The position numbers were made by a program, and so were the translations under genes. Positions 15,883-19,150 of a stretch of 19,150 bases of DNA are shown in pieces. Source of the DNA: UBA10939 sp050942745 (lineage in GTDB: Bacteria; Myxococcota; Myxococcia; Myxococcales; UBA5297); NCBI GenBank assembly GCA_050942745.1, contig JBMNNX010000119.1:1-19150 (forward strand), read 5' to 3'. Each line of letters begins with the position of its first letter. The stretch's first letter is position 1. The notes under the pieces were generated by a model, which made no database searches, was not told the origin of the DNA, and worked only from the letters and a program-made list of their open reading frames with translations.

Positions 15883-16986
15883 ATGAATCGCCTCTCGCCC
15901 TCGCCTCTCGACCCCTCGCTTCTGCGCCCGTTCACCCCCGCGCTCTGCGCGCTGCAACGCTCGCCCGCCGTCCGCGACGCAGGGGCGGAGTCGCTGCGTC
16001 AGATCGCCGCCGCCCTCGAGGCGCAGCTCGGTTCCCCCTTCGTCGCCAACGCTCGGCTGCTCGAAACGCGCGTCGACACGCGCAGGCTCCCCTCAGGCTG
16101 CTGCTACGTGGTCCTGTCGCTCTCGAACACCGGCGAGTACGGCCTCATCGAGATCGAGGAGGGGCTCGTCGCGGCTCTCGTCGACATGCTCGCCGGCGGC
16201 AGCGGCGCCGCCTTCGCCCCCGGGTCGCTCACCAACGCCGAGGTGGCGAGCTTGAGCTTCCTCACCCTCTGCGCGCTGCGCGTGGCGCGCGGGGTGCCGG
16301 TCATCGAGGAGGCGCTCGCGGCGCGCTTCTCGTGCGTCGCGCGCACCCCACCCGAGGTCGAGGCGATTCTTACCCTCGAGCCCGACTGGTGCGGCATCGA
16401 CTTCTCACTCTCGTCCGGCGCTCTCGGAGGCTCGGGGCGGCTCTTGCTGCCTTCCCGGACCCTCGTCCGTCTCTCCGGAACGCACGAGGCCGCTTTCCTG
16501 CCGCTGCCCGCGGAGCTGCTGCCCTTCACGCTGCCGGCCTCGCTCCTCGCGGGCTCAGCGGACATCGAAGCGCACGACCTCGCTCGGCTCAGCGTCGGGG
16601 ACGCGCTGCTTCTCAGCGGCCTCGAACGCGGGGACGAGGGCGTCTGCGGCGCGGCGCGCCTCGCCTTCGATGGCTTCCACCTGAGTGGCGAGTTGGCCGC
16701 TCGCTCTTTCACCTACGCGTCGTTCACCGACGCCGCCGTTCCCCCGGAGGTGCTCATGCCCGCTGACGTCCCGCCGCCCCTGCCGATCCAGATCGAAGTC
16801 GAGCTCGCCCGAGTCCGCGTCCCTCTCTCCCAGCTCGGCCAACTCCAGCCCGGCGCGGTCCTGGGCCTGGACATGAGCCTGACGGACCCGGTCGTGCTGA
16901 TGGTCGGCGAAAAGCCTTTCGCCAAGGCCGAGCTCGTCGACATCGGCGGCGAGGTCGGCGCCCGAATCATCGCCCTGCTCTCCTGA
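15883..16986 (+). CDS. sctQ: T3SS cytoplasmic ring / sorting platform protein SctQ (YscQ/HrcQ, FliM/FliN-like)
   Basis: A 367-residue protein of the cytoplasmic sorting platform that loads substrates onto the export gate. Residues about 75-200 form a FliM-like middle region (YGLIEIEEGLVAALVDMLAGG). About 215-280 resemble a first SpoA domain (LPASLLAGSADIEAHDLARLSVGDALLL). About 298-367 are a clear C-terminal SpoA (FliN-type) domain (IQIEVELARVRVPLSQL, LQPGAVLGLDM, KPFAKAELVDIGGEVGARI). GGAGG lies nine bases before ATG 15883. The length is normal for a full-length YscQ. A strong internal start at 16756 would produce the C-terminal SpoA domain alone (see separate entry). The protein contrasts with flagella, where FliM and FliN are separate genes. 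Confidence 0.92.
   Translation: MNRLSPSPLDPSLLRPFTPALCALQRSPAVRDAGAESLRQIAAALEAQLGSPFVANARLLETRVDTRRLPSGCCYVVLSLSNTGEYGLIEIEEGLVAALVDMLAGGSGAAFAPGSLTNAEVASLSFLTLCALRVARGVPVIEEALAARFSCVARTPPEVEAILTLEPDWCGIDFSLSSGALGGSGRLLLPSRTLVRLSGTHEAAFLPLPAELLPFTLPASLLAGSADIEAHDLARLSVGDALLLSGLERGDEGVCGAARLAFDGFHLSGELAARSFTYASFTDAAVPPEVLMPADVPPPLPIQIEVELARVRVPLSQLGQLQPGAVLGLDMSLTDPVVLMVGEKPFAKAELVDIGGEVGARIIALLS
16746..16986 (+). CDS. Predicted internal translation product SctQ-C (76 aa)
   Basis: Within sctQ, GGAGG at 16746-16750 stands five bases before an in-frame ATG at 16756 (codon 292 of sctQ). The product would be 76 residues, MPADVPPPLPIQ through the end of sctQ, which is exactly the C-terminal SpoA domain. 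In Yersinia (YscQ-C) and Salmonella (SpaO-S), an internally initiated SctQ C-terminal fragment is made and binds full-length SctQ in the sorting platform. The entry includes the ribosome binding site; the coding part is 16756-16986. Production of the fragment is inferred. Confidence 0.65.
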
Positions 16987-16997
16987 AGGAGGACCTC

Positions 16998-17411
16998 ATG
17001 GGCTTTGCCGAATGCCTTCGCAGCGCCGCCCAAGCGCCTCCCGCGAGCAAGCTGCGCCGGCCGATCATCCAAGCAGCGGTCGGGCTCGCCGGGCTCGTGG
17101 CGCTGCCCTTCCTCTCGGGCGCAGTGAGCTTCGCCGGCCAGAGCGCGCGCGTGCTCGCCGCGCTCGCCGGCGCGACGTTCCTCGCGTTCTTCGCGCTGCG
17201 CCTCCTCGCTGCCCGGCAGCGGAGGATCGCCGACGCCACGCCGCTCCGAGTCGTCGCACGCACGAGCTTGTCTCCCAGGACCGGCATCGCGCTCGTCGAC
17301 GTCGAGGGACAGCGCCTGGTCCTTGCCTACGGAGACGGCTTCGCGAGCCTGCTCACGAGCAAGCCGCTGCCACTCACCGGCGACAAGCCGCTCGAAGGAG
17401 ACGCGCGATGA
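16998..17411 (+). CDS. FliO-like small membrane protein
   Basis: A 137-residue protein. After a short cytoplasmic start, two hydrophobic segments lie at about 23-42 and 50-70, followed by a basic RLLAARQRR stretch and a soluble domain (about 78-130, LRVVARTSLSPRTGIALVDV, EGQRLVLAYGDG). That pattern, L.vv.r.sLs...gi.LV.v.g.rlvLg...g.., is the FliO cytoplasmic domain. FliO assists assembly of the FliP5FliQ4FliR1 export gate in flagella. Its gene lies directly before sctR, sctS and sctT, in exactly the fliO-fliP-fliQ-fliR order of flagellar operons. FliO is not known from typical T3SS, so its presence here is notable. The start has AAGGAGG five bases upstream; the stop overlaps the sctR start (ATGA). 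The family call rests on eye-matched patterns and position. Confidence 0.75.
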   Translation: MGFAECLRSAAQAPPASKLRRPIIQAAVGLAGLVALPFLSGAVSFAGQSARVLAALAGATFLAFFALRLLAARQRRIADATPLRVVARTSLSPRTGIALVDVEGQRLVLAYGDGFASLLTSKPLPLTGDKPLEGDAR

Positions 17412-18157
17412 GGCACCTTGTCGTGTTCGCGGTCCTGCTCGCGCCCCTCGGCGCTTTGGCCAAGCCAAAGGCCATCCCCATCCTCCAGTCCTCGGAGGTG
17501 ATCGACTCCTCGTTCGCCTCGCGGCCGCTGGCGATGATGGCCGTGCTCGCGGCGATGGCCATCATCCCCTTTGCCATCCTGATGCTCACGAGCTTCTCCA
17601 AGGTCGCGGTGGTGCTCTCGATCGCCCGCTCGGCGATGGGCACGCAGCAGATTCCGCCGACGACCGTCCTCACCGGCCTGGCGGTCATCCTCTCGGTACA
17701 CGTGATGGCCCCGGTCTTCGAGGAGATGTGGAGGGCGGGCAAGAGCGCGATCTCCCAGGCGCACGACACCGAGGAGGCGCTCGCCGCGGCGACGATGGCC
17801 GCCGCGCCCCTGAAGGACTTCCTGCTCAAGCACGGCCACGCCGAGGACCGGGCGCTCTTTTTCGATTTGGCCCGCGAGCTGCGCGGCGAGGAGCGCGCGG
17901 ACGAGGTCGAGGCCGAAGACCTCGTCGTCGCGGTGCCCGCATTCATGGTGAGCGAGCTCAAGGAGGCCTTTCAGATAGGCTTCCTCGTCTTCCTGCCCTT
18001 CCTCGTCCTCGACATGGTCATCGCCAACCTGCTGCTGGCGCTCGGCATGCAGTCGCTGTCTCCGACGAGCGTCTCGCTGCCGTTCAAGCTGCTGCTCTTC
18101 GTGATGGTCGACGGCTGGACGCTGCTCTCCCAGGGGCTGGTGCTCGGCTATCGCTAG
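17408..18157 (+). CDS. sctR: T3SS export gate protein SctR (FliP/YscR family)
   Basis: A 249-residue membrane protein of the export gate, made as a pentamer with SctS and SctT at the core of the T3SS. The N-terminus MRHLVVFAVLLAPLGALA looks like a cleavable signal peptide, a trait of flagellar FliP and uncommon in SctR. The family features follow: AAMAIIPFAILMLTSFSKVAVVLSIARSAMG (first helix and loop), QQIPPTTVLTGLAVILSVHVM (second helix), a periplasmic domain of about 70 residues, then FMVSELKEAFQIGFLVFLPFLVLDMV and the final helix ending LLSQGLVLGYR. The length matches FliP (about 245) better than SctR (about 215-220). The start ATG 17408 shares four bases with the FliO-like stop; GGAG lies upstream. 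A 98-base gap with a hairpin separates it from sctS. Confidence 0.96.
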   Translation: MRHLVVFAVLLAPLGALAKPKAIPILQSSEVIDSSFASRPLAMMAVLAAMAIIPFAILMLTSFSKVAVVLSIARSAMGTQQIPPTTVLTGLAVILSVHVMAPVFEEMWRAGKSAISQAHDTEEALAAATMAAAPLKDFLLKHGHAEDRALFFDLARELRGEERADEVEAEDLVVAVPAFMVSELKEAFQIGFLVFLPFLVLDMVIANLLLALGMQSLSPTSVSLPFKLLLFVMVDGWTLLSQGLVLGYR

Positions 18158-18194
18158 AGGCCGCTCCCGCGCCCGCTGTGGCTCACCCTCTCGC

Positions 18195-18227
18195 CGGTCG
18201 GGCGAGCAGGTTCCGGCTCGCCGACCG
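18195..18227 (+). other. Stem-loop between sctR and sctS
   Basis: Twelve base pairs with one bulged G (18195-18207 paired with 18216-18227) and an eight-base loop lie in the only long gap of the export-gate genes. No T-run follows, so it is not a Rho-independent terminator. It might stabilise or process the mRNA, or tune relative expression of sctR and sctS. Confidence 0.5.
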
Positions 18228-18255
18228 ATTGCGGTCCGTCTTCGGAGGACACCCG

Positions 18256-18525
18256 ATGGACGAATCGGCCCTCATCCTCATCGGCCGCGAGGCGTTGCTG
18301 TTGATGGTCCTCGCCTCGGCGCCGCCGCTGCTCGCCAGCCTGGTCGCGGGCGCGCTCTTCAGCACCCTACAGGCCATCACCTCGGTCCATGAGCCGACGC
18401 TCGCCGTCGTCCCGAAGCTGATAGCGGCCATCCTCTCGCTCGTCGTGGCCGGGCCTTGGATTGGCGCTCAGCTCGGGCGCTTCAGCTCCGAGGTCTTCAA
18501 GATGCTGCCGGGAGTCGGGCGATGA
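18256..18525 (+). CDS. sctS: T3SS export gate protein SctS (FliQ/YscS family)
   Basis: An 89-residue protein with two hydrophobic helices (about 14-37 and 51-72) and the family pattern LFSTLQAITSVHEPTLAVVPKL between them, which is the conserved FliQ/SctS loop (usually LQAIT.IQE.TL.F.PK). Here the QIQE-type sequence reads SVHE, a mild departure. The length is normal (about 88). SctS surrounds SctR and SctT in the export gate. GGAGG lies seven bases before ATG 18256. The stop overlaps the sctT start by four bases (ATGA), so the two are probably translationally coupled. Confidence 0.95.
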   Translation: MDESALILIGREALLLMVLASAPPLLASLVAGALFSTLQAITSVHEPTLAVVPKLIAAILSLVVAGPWIGAQLGRFSSEVFKMLPGVGR

Positions 18526-19150
18526 ACCTCGCGAATGCCTTCACGGACATCGTCGAGCTCATCCGCCCGCACCTGCTCGCCGTCGCGCTCGTCGCCGCCC
18601 GCATCGCGCCTGCGACCTTCCTCTGCCCGCTCTTCGGCGGCCAGGCCGCGCCCAATGCGGTGCGCCTGTCGCTGTGCCTTGGCCTTTCGCTGCACGCGCA
18701 TTTCGCCGGCGCCGTGTCGCCAATCCCGGGCGTAGACGAAGACGCGTTCTCAGTCCTCGGGGCATTCGCGCGAGAGCTGCTGTGCGGCGCCACCATCGCC
18801 TTCGTCGCCTCCCTGCCCTTCGACGCCGCGCGCATGGGCGGACGCTTCCTCGACACCTTCCGCGGCGCGAACGCCGAGGCTTCGCTCCCGGCGACCGGCT
18901 CGCGCGAGGCGGCGACCGGCGATCTGCTCTATCAGCTGCTCTGCGCGCTCGCCTTCGCCGGCCCGCTCTACCGAATGATGGCGACCGCGCTCCTCGGCAG
19001 CTTCCGGCTCGCCCCACTCGGCCTCGCTGGCTCCTTCGGCGACACGGCCGTGCTGGTCGAGGTGGCCCTGGTCCGGGCGACGAGCGCGCTGGCGACCGGC
19101 CTCGCCCTCGGCGCTCCAGCGGCCGCGGTCGCGCTCCTCGTCGACGCTGG
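18522..19150 (+). CDS. sctT: T3SS export gate protein SctT (FliR/YscT/SpaR family), 3' end cut by window
   Basis: The first 209 residues are present, from ATG 18522, which overlaps the sctS stop. Several transmembrane helices are visible (about 16-38, 45-64, 78-97, 135-160). The family segment GRFLDTFRGANAEASLPATGSR and GDLLYQLLCALAF is characteristic of SpaR/YscT/FliR, the single-copy subunit that completes the export-gate core. About 50-60 residues are missing at the right edge. As in flagellar and T3SS operons, the next gene outside the window would be expected to be sctU, but that is not shown here. Confidence 0.95.
   Translation, partial: MNLANAFTDIVELIRPHLLAVALVAARIAPATFLCPLFGGQAAPNAVRLSLCLGLSLHAHFAGAVSPIPGVDEDAFSVLGAFARELLCGATIAFVASLPFDAARMGGRFLDTFRGANAEASLPATGSREAATGDLLYQLLCALAFAGPLYRMMATALLGSFRLAPLGLAGSFGDTAVLVEVALVRATSALATGLALGAPAAAVALLVDA

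Noticed and set aside
14429..15886. A 485-codon plus-strand open frame spanning sctJ and the next gene
   Set aside because: It is Arg/Ala-rich out-of-frame translation of GC-rich DNA. SctJ and the following helical protein in the other frames are much better supported.
13039..19150. Interpretation of the right half as a flagellar operon
   Set aside because: SctJ is a 265-residue lipoprotein rather than a ~550-residue FliF, FliM and FliN are not separate genes, and the rod protein is YscI/HrpB-like. The FliO-like gene and SctR signal peptide alone do not make it flagellar.

Overview
The window is uniformly GC-rich, with coding strongly biased to G/C in third codon positions. This, together with a long calcium-repeat lipoprotein and a compact type III secretion cluster, suggests a member of the Myxococcota or a related deltaproteobacterial lineage. 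That assignment is inferred from style and gene content; there is no rRNA or marker gene to prove it. Coding density is high, no stretch longer than about 210 bases lacks a gene, and I saw no tRNA, rRNA, insertion sequence or CRISPR array.

Left half, all on the minus strand and read from 9324 down to 1: a 246-residue protein with an MshEN (cyclic di-GMP receptor type) domain; a 1729-residue protein with the same kind of N-terminal domain, a roughly 1460-residue acidic disordered region and a C-terminal helical-repeat domain; two dipeptide/oligopeptide ABC ATPases (DppD and DppF types) without permeases; a small DUF2085 membrane protein; an ECF sigma factor; and the start of its zinc-finger anti-sigma factor, cut by the window edge. 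The first five genes are separated by 13 bases or less, or overlap, and look like one transcription unit starting at a promoter near 9361-9390. The sigma/anti-sigma pair follows after 80 bases and may have its own promoter.

Centre, plus strand: a 1102-residue lipoprotein (9533-12841) with thrombospondin type 3 calcium repeats, a von Willebrand factor A domain and a cysteine-rich tail. It has its own promoter candidate and a strong intrinsic terminator, so it is a monocistronic unit.

Right half, plus strand: a non-flagellar type III secretion (T3SS) operon. In order it encodes a small protein whose C-terminus resembles needle subunits (SctF candidate), an inner-rod protein (SctI), the inner-ring lipoprotein SctJ, a protein in the SctK position with FliG-like helical character, SctQ (with a well-formed internal start that would give a separate SctQ-C), a FliO-like membrane protein, SctR with a signal peptide, SctS, and SctT cut by the right edge. 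SctV, SctU, SctN, SctL, SctD and a secretin are not in the window. The FliO-like gene and the signal peptide on SctR are flagellar traits, which makes this cluster look like an early-branching or intermediate T3SS and is the most interesting aspect of the window, together with the giant MshEN protein.
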